64,000 nt of DNA from Oxyruncus cristatus (GCA_013399855.1 VXAY01001020.1:36626-100625), one strand, 5' to 3'; shown: positions 27,535 through 38,200, numbered from the stretch's first letter. Notes: generated from the letters alone by a model not told the origin. Translations and numbers: made by a program.

Positions 27535-30500
27535 AGATATAGATATATATTCAGAAAGCACAGGAAGAGTGAAACAGGAGATGGTCTTCTCCAGAATGAT
27601 GATCCTTCAGTCTGGTCCTCTTTTAGGGACATCAGCTGTCCTCTAAACCAAACAGCAAGAGCAACAGTTCCCATTGCAGCGCAAAGGTGGATTTGCTGGC
27701 CCTGTATGACTTGAGAGGTGACTGGACACTGTTCCCTCACATAGCACCCAACAGCAGCGCAGGAAAGCAGCCTCTGGATCAATCCTACAGTGATAGGTGG
27801 GGAAAAGGAGAGAGCTGACAGCTCATCAACACAACCAGCACAGCAGATGCTGACTGGGTCTGGTAGGATGAAGGACGTAGAAGTACAGGACTCTGAACTG
27901 GCCACATCCTCCAAAATCAATGTGCTTGCTTCCTTGTGCTGTGGTTCAACAGCTTTGGCATTAGGAAGCAAGCAAACAGGTTTCTAAAAGACCCCAGGAT
28001 CCCCCATCTTACTTGCAACTCCCTCTGAACAACCTCCCTGAAAACGCAAGAGATACACAACGTTTCTGGACTGCTGAAAGCTCACAAGAACACGACGAAC
28101 AAGATGTGAACCACATGCAGAGCCTCCAAACTACGGCAAAGCCCAGGGAGTGGCTGCTGCTCTAGCACCAGCCATATGAAAAACCTGAAAATCTGCAGCA
28201 TCCCTATCTCCTTCCTCTCTCTCAAGAGAACAAATCCTTCCATGTCCAGCAGTGGGATTGCTTATTTCAGGCAAGCCAGCACATAACATACACTACATTC
28301 ACAGCACAGCCTTTTAATCCCACTGTGCAATATAACATCTGCTCTTCTAACAGACTAAAAAGCATTTACAACTCAGATGACACCTCCCAACATCTTCCAA
28401 GCAAGGAGCCCAACATGGAATCAGGCCACCCACCTTGGCACCTCTGCCATGCTGAAACGTACACTGAGGCCCAAGAACCAATATGTTGGTCTTTCGTTCG
28501 GTCATTGTGAAATCGTCATTTCTCCATCTCTCCTTCCCCTCTCCCCCCAAGACACAATTGATTTCTTATAAAGGTAAAAACCACTACAGTTGCCTTTCTC
28601 CCACATCGGGCACTATCAGCCTTCTCTAGGAGGTGTTGCCATGCCAAAGGTGTTCACCTGTGGGCCTGCCTCTTTCACTTACACAGCAAAATCCACTGTG
28701 CTGGTTCCCAGCCTTTGCAAACCCCACCAAACCCAAAGTTAACACCCTGTGCAACTTAAACCTCACCAAGAAGAATGTTCCTGTGCATCTGCCAAGCGTC
28801 TTGTTGGTCTCGCTGCCCTCCAGGTTTCCAAAGAGCTGCCTGTCCCAGCGCACGAGACCACGTTAGGAGAACGAGAACTGCTCCTTGTGATCTGGACAAA
28901 CAATCGCATGTCCCCCAGTCTCAGGGGGATTTCCCTGCAAACACCGCAGCAGCAACCGCCTTCACAAAGAGCACGTTTGTACCTAAGCTTGTCCGCTGCT
29001 AAATAAGCATTTGTTCCGAGTTCCCAAATATCGAAAGCAGTGGAAACACCCACTGCTAATGTGAAATATTTTGCATTCCAGGCCTGAGAGGTATGCTTGA
29101 AAATGTTCAGAGAGGAAAGAGTGTTTATTCACTGGAAAGAGGTGTACTAGGTCCAGCTATTTACTTAAGTCCACGTGAGCTTGCTGGAATACAGCTTTGA
29201 TCTTTGCAACTTAAATAGCAGATGAATTGAAATGAAGGCAAGAAAAATATTAGTGTAAAGATCCCCTAGCAAATACCTGTGACCAGGCCTCACAGCCTTC
29301 AGATCATTTTGAAGGGCCTTATCGCTTACAGCCAAACTGGCCCTTGCATTCTTGTCCATTGCCCCAAAGTCAGGCTCTTCTCTTCCGACTGCTTTCCTAT
29401 CTTCTTTCCACCATTCCCCTTGAGCTCCATGGCCTTTAGAAGAAGTCCAGCCTGCCCTCCTAGGACACATATTCCTATCTGCTTGGATGCAACATGGACC
29501 AACCCTTGGCCAAGCATCTGACCTACTAGCAGATATGAGCTGCCACCCACTTGCCTCCTTTGAGCAAGACGTATTCAGCAGACTGGGAGGAAACATATTC
29601 TCAATCGGCAAGTGTTCATCACCCAGCACGCAACTAAATACAGGGTGTTTGCTGCAGTTTAAACGTCTGCCCATCTGCCTTTAGAAGAGAGCCTCATTCC
29701 AGATCAATTAAGAGCTCAGAGAACATCTTTAAAGGATGCAGAACATGACAACCCTCTGCTCAGTGCCAGCTCACAGTGGTTCAGGACCCCACTGTGCAAA
29801 GAAGTGCCTATGGCCACGACTATGGAGCTGCCATGCCTTTGAAGCTCCTGCCACATTGGGGTTCCAGCCCGCCTAGAGCCCCATCTCAGCATAGCCAAGT
29901 CCCAAGGGGGATCAGATCATTCTCATCTTCAGAAGTTTTCTTCTTTAAGACCAGGCTTGCTAGCAAATACAAGAGAAGTACTGCCATACAGAAACATAGA
30001 GCTCACCACAGGACGTGGAGGCATTTCCAGAACAAAATCAACCTTTTGGGGGTTTTTTCCACTTTAAAGACAAGTTGACTCAGCAAATATTTCCTCTGCT
30101 AGCATTTCAACCAGATGTTCCAGCAGAAGTCAGCACACATCTGGCATGCTGCAGTGCCACTGCCAGAAAGATCACAGCTTCACTGAACAACGGAAATGGA
30201 GGAACAAGGACCAGCAGTCCAGGCACCGAGCACTTCCGAAACACACGGCAAAGGATCTGCACGAGCCTCCACGCCTCACAGGTCTTTGCCCGGTGCTCTT
30301 TCCAAACAGCATCTATAGGCAAAGGGAGACAATGCCCCTGCAGCCCACAAAACTTATCACTAGCCCGTAAAAACCCAGACGTCAAACAGTATGTTTCGGC
30401 ATCTGAGATTTTTCAGTGTCTGTGAGCCTGACACCATCGTGTTCCTCCCAGTGCTGTAGGACACGGTCCTGCTCAGCGAGAGAAACAAGGAGGAGTGTAC

Positions 30501-32129
30501 ATGCTTGGAGCCGCAAGGAAACTCCAGCAACTGTAGAGTGGCGTGTGCTGGTAGGAAAGGCGGCAGACAGCCCTCACACGCAGGTCTGCACATCCCAGCT
30601 GCCGGTCGTGGCCTGCTGGCAGCTAGGCGAATGCTGTGGCAGGTTCACAGGGCCCTGTGGCTTCAAAGCAGGGCCCAAGCTAAGTATGCACTCTCCCTCC
30701 AGAAACAGCCTTCTCAGAAGGCTGCCAAGGCGTGCCGCAATCACGGTGCTAATCAGCTAAGTAAGCGTTGCTTTTCGTGCTTATCAGCTGTAAATTGGAC
30801 AATACTTACCGCCTGGCAGCACGGCTCAGCCACACGTCCAGATATGGAAGGGCAGAAGCGCTATGGATATCTTTCCCTCAGAGGCAGTATCTTAACCAGG
30901 TGCTAAACTAAGATTGCTCTTGATTTTGCAGCAGAAACTGGAAAGCAAACTCTACGACTGTGCACAGTGAAACAGCAGGGACTGCCAATGGCTACAAGCA
31001 GCACACAGGACCCTCCCCATCTGCAGGGCTCCCAAGCGAAAAAACAAGGTGGTCTGTTAAGGGGCAGCCGTAGGACCTTTCAAAGCCAGGCTGGAAAACA
31101 GCTCACAGCCCCTGCGGCTCTCACGCCACAGCCAAGACCTTGGGCTCCTCAGAGAAGGGAAACGGTGCTAAGAGGCCAGCCGGGACAAACACCATGGAGG
31201 GAGGGAAGGTGGGTCTGGGCTTTGTGGTTGAAGTTGGACAATGTGAAAAGCAGCAGCCAGCCAAATGAACGGGCGGCAGAGCTAGGACAGGGCTAGGACA
31301 GCTAGGCTGGCTCACATCCTACACGGCATGGAGGGTGGCACGGTGGGCGGGGGAGGGGGCTCATCCAGATGCGCTCAGCAAGGGACAAAACCCCTCCAGC
31401 AGCCGGGAGGTCAATCTCCACGGGTGGAACCCCCCCGCGCGCCCACTGTTTGTTCTCCGAGTTTTGATCTGATCAGATTTCATAGGAAAACCACCCACCA
31501 CTGCACACAAACAGCCTTCCCAGCCTCAGCTCTCCCCACGGAGCCCGGAGGAGCACGGGTCGGGGCCAAGCTTCGCTGGAGGGGCCTCCGGGAGCGCTCC
31601 CCGGAGCGCGGCTGCTCCGGGAGCGCCTGCTCTCCATCTCCCAGACGGCAAATGTCTGGCGCATTTGCATCCCTGTGGATTTAGGCACGACGCTCCCCCG
31701 TAGGAGCGGGCGGGCTGGCGGGCAGGGCGAGCCGGCGCACGCCGGGGAAGGAGAGCCGGGCGAGGCGCCCCGGCAACTCCCGGGGCTGCGCGGGGCGGGG
31801 GCGCGGCCGCCCCCGGGCTGGAACACGCTGGGCCCCACGCAGCCCCNNNNNNNNNNNNNNNNNNNNNNNNNNNNNNNNNNNNNNNNNNNNNNNNNNNNNN
31901 NNNNNNNNNNNNNNNNNNNNNNNNNNNNNNNNNNNNNNNNNNNNNNNNNNNNNNNNNNNNNNNNNNNNNNNNNNNNNNNNNNNNNNNNNNNNNNNNNNNN
32001 NNNNNNNNNNNNNNNNNNNNNNNNNNNNNNNNNNNNNNNNNNNNNNNNNNNNNNNNNNNNNNNNNNNNNNNNNNNNNNNNNNNNNNNNNNNNNNNNNNNN
32101 NNNNNNNNNNNNNNNNNGCCCCCAGCCAT
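1..32129 (-). CDS. PTK7: PTK7 (KLG) pseudokinase receptor, 3' part truncated by window edge
   Basis: Single-pass receptor with seven Ig domains and, outside this window, a catalytically inactive tyrosine kinase domain; it acts at the plasma membrane in Wnt and planar cell polarity signalling. Coding exons seen: 7844-8137, 7217-7319, 6505-6695, 5700-5847, 4618-4748, 4087-4353, 3730-3863, 3197-3332, 2943-3062, 2647-2796, 2219-2369, 1738-1865 and 1238-1441, about 719 residues with all splice phases agreeing. Exon pairs encode Ig2, Ig3, Ig5, Ig6 and Ig7, while Ig1 and Ig4 are single exons. Strong family signatures include QDALHGRSAILRCEV, CMEFDKEVTVSCSATGREKP, CIAGNSCNIKH and the membrane stretch after PYKMIQTIGLSVG. 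The start codon at 32129-32127 has a good context (GGCGGC ATG G) but the rest of exon 1 falls in the N gap. The exon after 1238 is not in the window. Identity is essentially certain; the exon 1 call is inferred. Confidence 0.95.
1238..1441 (-). CDS. PTK7: PTK7 exon 14 (transmembrane and juxtamembrane)
   Basis: Encodes a short acidic stalk (DKPAAEEDEGLGSHT), then a hydrophobic helix from IQTIGLSVGAAVAY through LGLMFYC, then a basic stop-transfer KKRRKAKRLKK and PEGEEPEMECLN. Acceptor gccccacag, donor GTGAGG. This is the last PTK7 coding exon inside the window; the pseudokinase lies beyond position 1. Confidence 0.96.
1738..1865 (-). CDS. PTK7: PTK7 exon 13 (Ig domain 7, second half)
   Basis: Encodes RIQIMPNGSLVIYDVTTEDS through EAFLYVV, with the characteristic CIAGNSCNIKH. 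Acceptor ttggcag, donor GTAAGT. Confidence 0.95.
2219..2369 (-). CDS. PTK7: PTK7 exon 12 (Ig domain 7, first half)
   Basis: Encodes VYVTFKLEPEPTTVYQGH through DPGKLLP, with cysteine in MFQCQAEGDP. Acceptor ccttcag, donor GTATAC. It contains the position of the mammalian MT1-MMP cleavage site (PKP/LI), which here reads PIP/HI. Confidence 0.95.
2647..2796 (-). CDS. PTK7: PTK7 exon 11 (Ig domain 6, second half)
   Basis: Encodes DGSSLPSHVSHNAGILSF through ATVQLVVA, with cysteine in NYTCIASNRPQG and an NYT sequon. Acceptor tcgtgcag, donor GTGAGG. Confidence 0.95.
2943..3062 (-). CDS. PTK7: PTK7 exon 10 (Ig domain 6, first half)
   Basis: Encodes EKLKFTPPPQPLQCMEFDKE through KPTIHWTKT. Acceptor gttgcag, donor GTAAGG. 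Nearly identical to the mammalian protein apart from the end, where WTKT replaces WERA. Confidence 0.95.
3197..3332 (-). CDS. PTK7: PTK7 exon 9 (Ig domain 5, second half)
   Basis: Encodes DSRFEISENGTLRINNVEVY through EGYARVHVL, with cysteine in MYKCVSSTPAGS. Acceptor tggacag, donor GTATGC. Very close to the mammalian sequence. Confidence 0.95.
3730..3863 (-). CDS. PTK7: PTK7 exon 8 (Ig domain 5, first half)
   Basis: Encodes TVPKWVEMPKDSQLEESK, then GYLHCLSKASLKPTVTWYRN through SISE, leaving phase 0. Acceptor gtgcccag, donor GTGAGG. It lies in a stretch of the minus strand that is open only between these splice sites. Confidence 0.92.
4087..4353 (-). CDS. PTK7: PTK7 exon 7 (Ig domain 4)
   Basis: A whole Ig domain on one exon: EIEEMAPFSPKVLTANQG through KKQELSITVA, with cysteines in VSCTAPRGVP and IYTCHAFNKAG and the Trp pair in VWWERN. 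Acceptor tcctctcag, donor GTAGGC. Confidence 0.94.
4618..4748 (-). CDS. PTK7: PTK7 exon 6 (Ig domain 3, second half)
   Basis: Encodes TTVFANGSLLITQVRARS through KATLRLA, with the second Ig3 cysteine in VYKCVGYGQRG. Donor GTGAGG. The start given uses the acceptor with the strong pyrimidine tract (ending cgtgcccag). A second in-frame acceptor 24 bases upstream (end at 4772) would add eight residues and is discussed in the findings. Confidence 0.9.
5100..5450. repeat. Degenerate minisatellite in PTK7 intron 5
   Basis: Several diverged copies of a roughly 55-65 base unit. Recurring landmarks are a ctctggggatcacca / tttggggatcacca box, followed by a gtgt(g)ggcatctgg / cttgtgtctgg box, followed by a gggacacatccc / gggagacatcccc / aggcgtcccc box. 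Copy boundaries are blurred, consistent with an old array. It lies between PTK7 exons 5 and 6. Confidence 0.7.
5700..5847 (-). CDS. PTK7: PTK7 exon 5 (Ig domain 3, first half)
   Basis: Acceptor ttgcag and donor GTAATA. It encodes DESFPQAVIVPQDLIV through WLFEDNPITNRS. The first Ig3 cysteine is in FDCQFAAMPPP. It leaves phase 2 (AA|). Confidence 0.92.
6505..6695 (-). CDS. PTK7: PTK7 exon 4 (Ig domain 2, second half)
   Basis: Acceptor cttgcag and donor GTGAGT. It encodes PTLQWFRDGNPLPDGRS through NNFTLNVI, with the second Ig2 cysteine in LYYCCARSAVG, where mammals have LYSCCAHSAFG. An N-glycosylation sequon NFT is present. Confidence 0.94.
7083..7152. repeat. (GA)n microsatellite in PTK7 intron 3
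   Basis: Purine-only tract with an almost pure (GA) run from about 7106 to 7140, ending in aaaagagg. On the PTK7 transcript it reads as a long (UC) pyrimidine tract, between exons 3 and 4. Confidence 0.9.
7217..7319 (-). CDS. PTK7: PTK7 exon 3 (Ig domain 2, first half)
   Basis: Acceptor ctacag and donor GTAAGG. It encodes (W)IETGSVVLKQPASIAEIQ through LRCHIDGHP, with the first Ig2 cysteine in LRCHIDG, and leaves phase 2. Confidence 0.93.
7844..8137 (-). CDS. PTK7: PTK7 exon 2 (Ig domain 1)
   Basis: Acceptor cttgcag at 8138 and donor GTGAGTG at 7843. It opens in phase 1 with AVGTQATILFTKEP, which aligns to the mature N-terminus of mammalian PTK7 (GTQTAIVFIKQP), so the signal peptide must be on exon 1. 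The Ig cysteines are in LRCEV and FQCLV. It ends ANASFNIK plus one base of Trp. Confidence 0.95.
8535..8602. repeat. 34-bp tandem duplication
   Basis: Two adjacent 34-base copies (8535-8568 and 8569-8602) of a unit beginning ctgggcagttcagatgctt. They differ at two positions, both C/T or G/A transitions, so the duplication is fairly recent. It lies just inside PTK7 intron 1. Confidence 0.9.
9991..10063 (-). repeat. tRNA-like / tRNA-derived SINE remnant
   Basis: On the minus strand an exact RNA polymerase III A box (TGGCTCAGTTGG, 10056-10045) is followed after 31 bases by a near-match B box (GGTTCATATCC, 10013-10003). This is the normal spacing in a tRNA gene. The acceptor and D stems do not pair, so it is not a functional tRNA. 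A decayed tRNA pseudogene or the head of an old tRNA-derived SINE fits best. Confidence 0.5.
16445..16515 (+). repeat. MIR-like SINE fragment (tentative)
   Basis: The segment agcagactctgggttcaaag, then a gccctggctt block, a ctgggcaatgaaatcact block and a gagct end, follows the order of the tRNA-related and core part of MIR (a CCTGGGTTCGAATCCCGGCT-type block, then TTGGGCAAGTTACTTAACCT-type). Divergence is high, so this is only a suggestion. Confidence 0.35.
27499..27550. repeat. (TA)n/(TATAGA)n microsatellite
   Basis: A pure TA run of about 20 bases passes into about five TATAGA hexamers and back to TA. It lies in PTK7 intron 1. The regular tyrosine/arginine ORFs across it are artefacts of the repeat. 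Confidence 0.95.
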
Positions 32130-32450
32130 GCCGCCGCCGCCGCCCCGCCCGCCGCCACCGCCGGGAGGGGTTCCGGGGGAGGGGCAGCCACCGGAAACCG
32201 GGCGGGGCCGGGAGGAGCGGGGTCCCGCGGGCGGCGCCGGGCTCCGGCCCCCTGCGCTTCCATCGCCGTGCCCGCGGTGCCGGGGAGCCCCTGCGCTGCG
32301 TGACCGCTGCTCCTGCCGAACACGGCGTGCCCGGAGCAGCGAGGAGGCGACAGAGCTCCCTTCCGGCCCGGGGGCTCCTCGTAGTCGGGCTGTTAAATTG
32401 GTGGCAGAAGCTCCCGGGCTGTACCGCTGAGAGACCCTGTGAAGGCACTG
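31560..32450 (-). promoter_or_regulatory. PTK7: PTK7 CpG-island promoter and 5' UTR
   Basis: GC-rich, CpG-dense DNA on both sides of the N gap. On the minus strand the 5' leader carries a run of GGC/CGG triplets (32130-32165) ending directly at the ATG at 32129-32127. No TATA box is seen. The transcription start is probably between 32170 and 32450. Confidence 0.7.
31847..32117. other. Assembly gap (271 N)
   Basis: A run of 271 N inside a very GC-rich block. From the gene model it must contain most of PTK7 exon 1 (signal peptide) and its splice donor. Confidence 1.
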
Positions 32451-34225
32451 GGGCAGCAGGGAGCCAGGAGCTCCACACCCTGCTAGGGGCAGAGGGCTGG
32501 ACACACAGCCTCATGCACAAGAAGCGCACTGCCTGCCCCTTGCTGCTCCTCTGCAGGGCCCAAGTCGAGGCGTTTAGCTGGTCTGGCCATCTGCATGGCT
32601 CAGGCTGGTGGCCTCTCTGCCCGACCCAATGCCTCCGGTAGAATGTGCTGCAGTCCTGCAACACGGGCTTTGGCAGCTGTAGCTCTGACCACCAGCTTTC
32701 CAGCCGGTTTGTTGAGCCTCCAAAATACTAGCTGCTTTTGATACTGCATGGAAGACTCACCAGCAGGCACACAACATCCCCGTGAGCACTACTGGATCCA
32801 TCACAGAAGATGCTGAAGCCTTTACTCAGCAAAACCTGTGGCACAGGATTGGAGTCTGCTGCTGCCCTGTGTGGCAGTGCCACCCTGGTGCTGCACCAGA
32901 AGCCTCCATTACCACCTTCTTGGAGACCACGGAGCTGCTCCCACAGGGCATGCAGCTGTGGAACTTTGCCGGTAACCACAGACCAGTCCCCTCGTGTAGG
33001 GAAACCATCACCTCCTGCCACCAAAACCTGTTCTGGTTGTGGTTCGTGACCAAGAAGCCTCAGAGGAAGTGGTATCTTACTCAACAAGCTCTAGAAAGGA
33101 AGTTTTATTTCAACCTGCAAGCTCGGGACAAGCAAAGCAGCTGATGTATAGTAAGAGAAAGTGTCTCTGTCCCATACACACTGGCAGACTTTCCCACTGA
33201 TACTGAGCCACCTGACCCTAGCCTCACATAAGGGAGTTGCTGTTTTCCCTGGAGGGAAAGTGAGTTCAGCACTGCTGACCCAGATATCATGACTTGTCTG
33301 AGGAACGTTTACCACATCAGCCTCAGAGCTGCAGGTTGTCACTGCATCTCCCCGGTCCATATTGCCTTTAGTGCCCCAGGAACAAGAACTGCACAAGATA
33401 CCCAGGAAACCACTGTCTGCCCTTGCAGTGCTTGCCCAGACTCTGCCTGAAGCTTCCTTGCTCCCTTGCAGAGAAGGGTGTAACATGCTCAGCCCCACTC
33501 TCCCCACAGCCACCAGCTAGGCAGCCAGGCTCCTCGCTGCCAGAGGACAAGGCAGACTGGAGAGGCCAGTGGACAGCACCTTACTAAAGAAAGGAGTGGT
33601 AGAAGCCACCTGCGCTGCTAAGGGCAGTGAGACCACAGAGCTGACCCTGGCCTTCCCCCCATTCCTACCCTCAGCTGCAATGTAGGGCCAAAGGGCCAGA
33701 GCCAGAGTTTGAGCAGCAGCAGCAGGCACTGAGGCACACAGCACACATTCAGCCACAGCAGGAAGAAACTCCTTGGGAACCGGGTCAGAAGCAGTCACAA
33801 GTCCCTTGACACCAACCCAGTTAAACACATCCTTGCAGAAGTACATGTTTCTGCAGCCAACCAGCATGATGTGCAGTCAAATTAGAATTCTCACCCTCAA
33901 AGATCAGGAGCCCATGTGCAGTACAGCCAAAGGATCCAACTTTTGCACGGAGAAAAATGAGGCTAGAGCAGACCCCATCCAACAGAAAACCACCTTACCT
34001 GCAGGGGAGTGTGCCCACAGTTGTTTGCCGCAGCAACAAAAGCAGCATGTGCAGCAGTGCAGAAGCTGTGCTTGGCTTAACACACGGTCATAACCTGGGC
34101 AGACAGTAGAGCCCTTCTAACTAGCCACAGCTTTGCAGCCTGGAGCATCTTCAGGAAGGAGACAGCAAGCCTCTTCCCAAGCCAACCCACGGACCCCACA
34201 TCCCATCAGTGATCTGTAGCTCCAG
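32451..34225. other. Intergenic between SOUL-family gene 3' end and PTK7 promoter
   Basis: No exon, RNA gene or clear repeat recognised on either strand. Confidence 0.6.
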
Positions 34226-34239
34226 TGGTTTGAGCTCAG

Positions 34240-34245
34240 TTTATT
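34240..34245 (-). terminator. Poly(A) signal of the SOUL-family gene
   Basis: AATAAA on the minus strand, about 840 bases after the stop codon. It is the first canonical hexamer I see downstream, giving a 3' UTR of roughly 0.85 kb. Confidence 0.65.
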
Positions 34246-35086
34246 TACTGTTGGCATTGCCAGCTTCCCCCAGGAAAGCATGATGGTATTCATGGATGTG
34301 AAACTTAGTGATCAATGCACAACACACAGTGGTGCCACAGCTGCTGCTGTCAGGACCTGTCCCTCTCAGCTTGCAGCAGGTCTGCAAAAGAGCACCCACA
34401 ACAGATGGACAAAGGCTGCCAGCGCCCCAGTCCTGGCTGATGACTGTTGAGTGACAACCAGGGAGGCATCCAACAGTCCAAAGAGAGCCAACCCAGCAGG
34501 AAATATTCAGGATTTGCACCTGAATTCAAGCCCTTTCCCCCTTCAAACCCCACTGTGCCTGTAGTGGCATTTCAGTGGCTCTGTTCGGGACAGGCAGCCA
34601 TTCTCACAGGAAGCAGGCCAGAGGCCAAATAGAGCCCCACACCTTATACACAGTCATTTGCCTTCCAGACACCACCAGCTTGTGATTCTGCCAATCACAA
34701 GCCCCACTAGCATACCTGGCACAGCTCTGCAAGCCCAGCTCAGAGCTGAGAGGAGCGCAGGTCAGGCTAGCACATTGCACAAGCCCACATGGTTACTGCC
34801 TTAATGAGCCCCCACCGCATGCTTCCCACCAGGAGCTTGCTGCAGAGATTGTCCCTGGTGCCCCCTCCAGCCTCAGCTGGCCCCTGTGGGGGCAGGTGAA
34901 GTGCAGACCAGGCAGGATTTCCCCTGGCAGGACCCTTGCAGGGCAGGCTGCAAACCCACCCCGCAGTCTCTTGGTCTGTCATTTTGTGGGTGAACAGTGG
35001 GTCAGGACGTGCTCCATCTCCTTTGGGTCAGAACTGCCATCTGCACCAGGTCCAGTCACAGGACGGTTTGCGGTGACAGAGGGGAC

Positions 35087-35261
35087 TCACTCTGCTCGGC
35101 AGATGAACCAGATCTCATTGCGGCGCTGAGGGATGCTGGGATTTTCGTAAGAAGCCACGATGTAGGTTTCCCGGAGCACAGTGTCTGTGGAGCCCAAGAG
35201 CTCCCAGAAGAGACTGATCTCCCGCAGAATTGTCTCTTCAGTGGTCATCCCGTAGAAAACC
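35087..35261 (-). CDS. SOUL-family gene exon 5 and stop
   Basis: Encodes (R)VFYGMTTEETILREISLFW through NEIWFICRAE, then TGA at 35089-35087. Acceptor ttgctgcag. Confidence 0.94.
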
Positions 35262-38200
35262 CTGCAGCAAAGGAAGCAACATAAGCAACATAAGTAACAG
35301 AGCCAGCACGTTCCCCCTTCCCACAGCCAGGGCTCCCATCCCTCTGCCCAACGAACCACAGCAGCCATGCAGGGAGTTGGTACATCTCTGCTGAGCTGAG
35401 AAAACACCTCTGGTGCTGGGGTCACCTGGTTATAACCCGGAGAGGTGCCCTCTCGGTGATGTGGATTTCAGGGTCCATGGGAACAGGAGGGTTTTGCTGG
35501 AACTCTCCTGGGAGATAATAGGCAGTCACGACCTCACGCTCCAGCTCGGTCTCGTCTTTGGTCAGGTGGATTTCGTTGAGCACTGGGACTGTCATGCCCA
35601 GATAGCAACCTAGAAGGAGGTAGGAAGGCAGTGAGACATCTGGGTCAGAAGTGGCAGCCCTCCTCCCCACTCCAGATGGACAGTGGCAAAGCCCTCCCTC
35701 TGTGCAGCCTGCCAGCCCCTCCAGCCGTTGCCTGCACACACCTACAGAGTTCTCTTTGCAGATGTAGCGCATGAGCTTCATGAAGCTCATGGAGATGCTC
35801 TGCTCATACATGGGCTCCCCCTTGGTGACACACGCCCACTTCCCAGCTGGGTACCGCCGCTCCTCATAGGCTGCTTCCTCGCACTGAAACAGGCCACAGA
35901 GAAGCCAAGTCAGAGTTAAGCACACTGACAACACTGCAGCACTTGGGTGGAAAACCAACACTGACAGGCAAGAAGCGGGGAGACACAACCCTGCCAAAAC
36001 AGGCCCCTCTGCTAATCAGTTGGCAGAGGAGGACAAAGAAGGCAAGGGGAGCTGGCATCACACACACTTCAGACAAGGATGCTTGTGAGCACCGGGCAAA
36101 AGTCAGCAAAAGGAAAGGCACAGACAAGGGTCAGGGTGCAAGGAGGTCTGGAGGCTCTTGGCATGCACAAGGAATGCAGTACATCCTCTGGTTTCTGTCC
36201 TGCCTACTCACAAGGATGTTCCTGATTCCAGGCACCCAAAGGCCTCCAGTAAGGTTGATGTTGTTCACAGGTACAGTGCCTTTTCCTTGGGACACTACGC
36301 ACAGAAGATAACAAGCAAAAAGACTCTCGCCCAGTAGAGAGGAAAATCTGGCAGAAGAGCTCTAGCGTCCAGAAGAGCTGTGAAGACTGGAACAAAACTC
36401 CTCTCAGATCCTTCTCCCATACCAAGAAGTGGTAGGAGGAAGAAGAGACATGAACCCAGCTGGTACAGAGAGGACAACTTTGTGGGATGGGTCAGAATCT
36501 CTATTTCCAAGAAAGAATGTCCAGTCTTCTGGACAAAGCAAACACAAAAGCGGGGCAAGGGGAGTGGGAAAATTGCATCTGGATATGCTCATAGCTCAGC
36601 TCGTGGCATGTCTGTGATCACAGGTAACACATAAAGAGATGGGAAGCTGTAACCAGCACTTATCTTCCTGCTGTTCTCTTGTTCTTCAGCCAGATTAAAG
36701 TGGTCATGAGACAACTTTGTTCCACAGAGCTCAGGGTATCTTCCCAAACTTCTTGCTTCCAGAGCTGTGCTGGCAGTGACTGAGCCAGGAAGCTGTGACC
36801 AGACTCAACAGTGAATGCAGCCTCCCTGTGCCTCCAGCCACATCAGGCCTCTGAGAGCCAAACCAAAGGCAGAAGAAAGGCATCTGGCCTACTGGTGTGC
36901 ATCAGTGGGATGGCAGTAGGAGTGCCCCAAAACACTGCAGGCCAGCCAGCATTCGCCCTTCTATCTGTGGCCATGCCAGCTATTGTCCCACCAAGCAAAG
37001 CAGAGCAGGGCAAGAGTATTTTCCAAGCAAGAAAACCACCAGTCCCTCTACACTATTTGCAACTCTCATTGGCCACACCATCTGCAAATAAACCTATCGA
37101 CCCAGCAAGTCACCACAGCAGGGTATGCCACAGCCTGACCCTTATATTAAGCACCACCACTCCAGATGAGACTTGGCCAAGGGAAATACTGAAGATGCTT
37201 CACACAGATCCAGTAGCAACAGGTCCTTGCAAAGTGAGCCTGAGAATTTGACTGAGTACCGACAGAGCATGGCACTGTAGGTGGCATAGTAATTCACTGG
37301 CCCCTGAGAGAATGAGGGCTTGTAGCACTGATAGCTCAGGAGAAGCAACAAATACTAATGACCTGCCTGAACCTGGGAAATGTGTCCCTAAGAGCCCGGC
37401 TCCAAAGTCCCCTCAGCACTAATGCCAGGAAGTGGCTCTTCTCACCCAGCCTCAAACTCCGAGAATCCTCCCCAGGCACAGAAGATCTTCAGGCAACAAA
37501 AGATCTTCAGTTCCCACAAAGTCCAGGGGCCCCATTCCTGCCTGGGATCAACGCAGGAGGAGAAGAGGCCTGATTAAGTCCCTGGGACCAGAAGAACAGG
37601 GAAAGAGCAAGTGTGGTGAAGCCCCAGTTCAGAGCTGCACAACCCACATGCTCAGACATGTTTTAAAGGGAGTGCTGGACCTCAGCCCAGAAGAAATTGG
37701 TTAACTTCTCCTCATACAGAGGACAACTGACAGATGTCTTGGGTAGCAAGCCCAACCAGGCCTGCAGAGACACAGGAACCAGTCTGACAAGCAGTTATTT
37801 CTCAAAGCTCAGAAGCACCCTTATGTGCAAGAGATGAGAAGAAGTGTGCAACTTGACCAGCACAGAGAGAAGATCTTCAGGCAGAAGATACCATGTTTGG
37901 ATTGGCAGTTGTGACAAGTAACAACACATGCTCAGGTCTGATGACAAGGGCCAGAGGCCTTGAGTTCCCCACAGAAGCATATTTATCTTGTGCCAGCTGA
38001 GATCTCCAGCTCAACCAGTAGCCACATAACCAGGACAAACACAAAGCCAGCAAGACTTTGAGGTATGCAATGAGGAGTTTTGAGCAAGGCAGGGAGCAGA
38101 CTCTGAACCGAAAATTCACTCTCTTGGATGTGCCCACCCCAGCAGAGGACAGGTTGGGAAAGGAGGCAGCTGGAAGTCAGAAGACCAGAGAAAGCAGCAG

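Larger units (their letters stand above)
8138..31846 (-). other. PTK7 intron 1
   Basis: About 24 kb between exon 2 and the promoter region. I see no coding exon on either strand; ORFs here are short, lack family similarity and have no matching splice sites. Contents noted separately are a 34-bp tandem duplication, a tRNA-like element, a MIR-like fragment and a TATAGA microsatellite. Short A runs occur near 18661 and 24501. Confidence 0.7.

Noticed and set aside
27309..27971. A 220-codon minus-strand ORF containing a YLYLYLYIYIYI tract
   Set aside because: The tract is the TATAGA microsatellite translated. The rest has no family similarity or splice context.
31473..32664. Very long ORFs on both strands around 32 kb
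   Set aside because: They are open only because they run through 271 N; the flanks are CpG-island sequence with low stop frequency.
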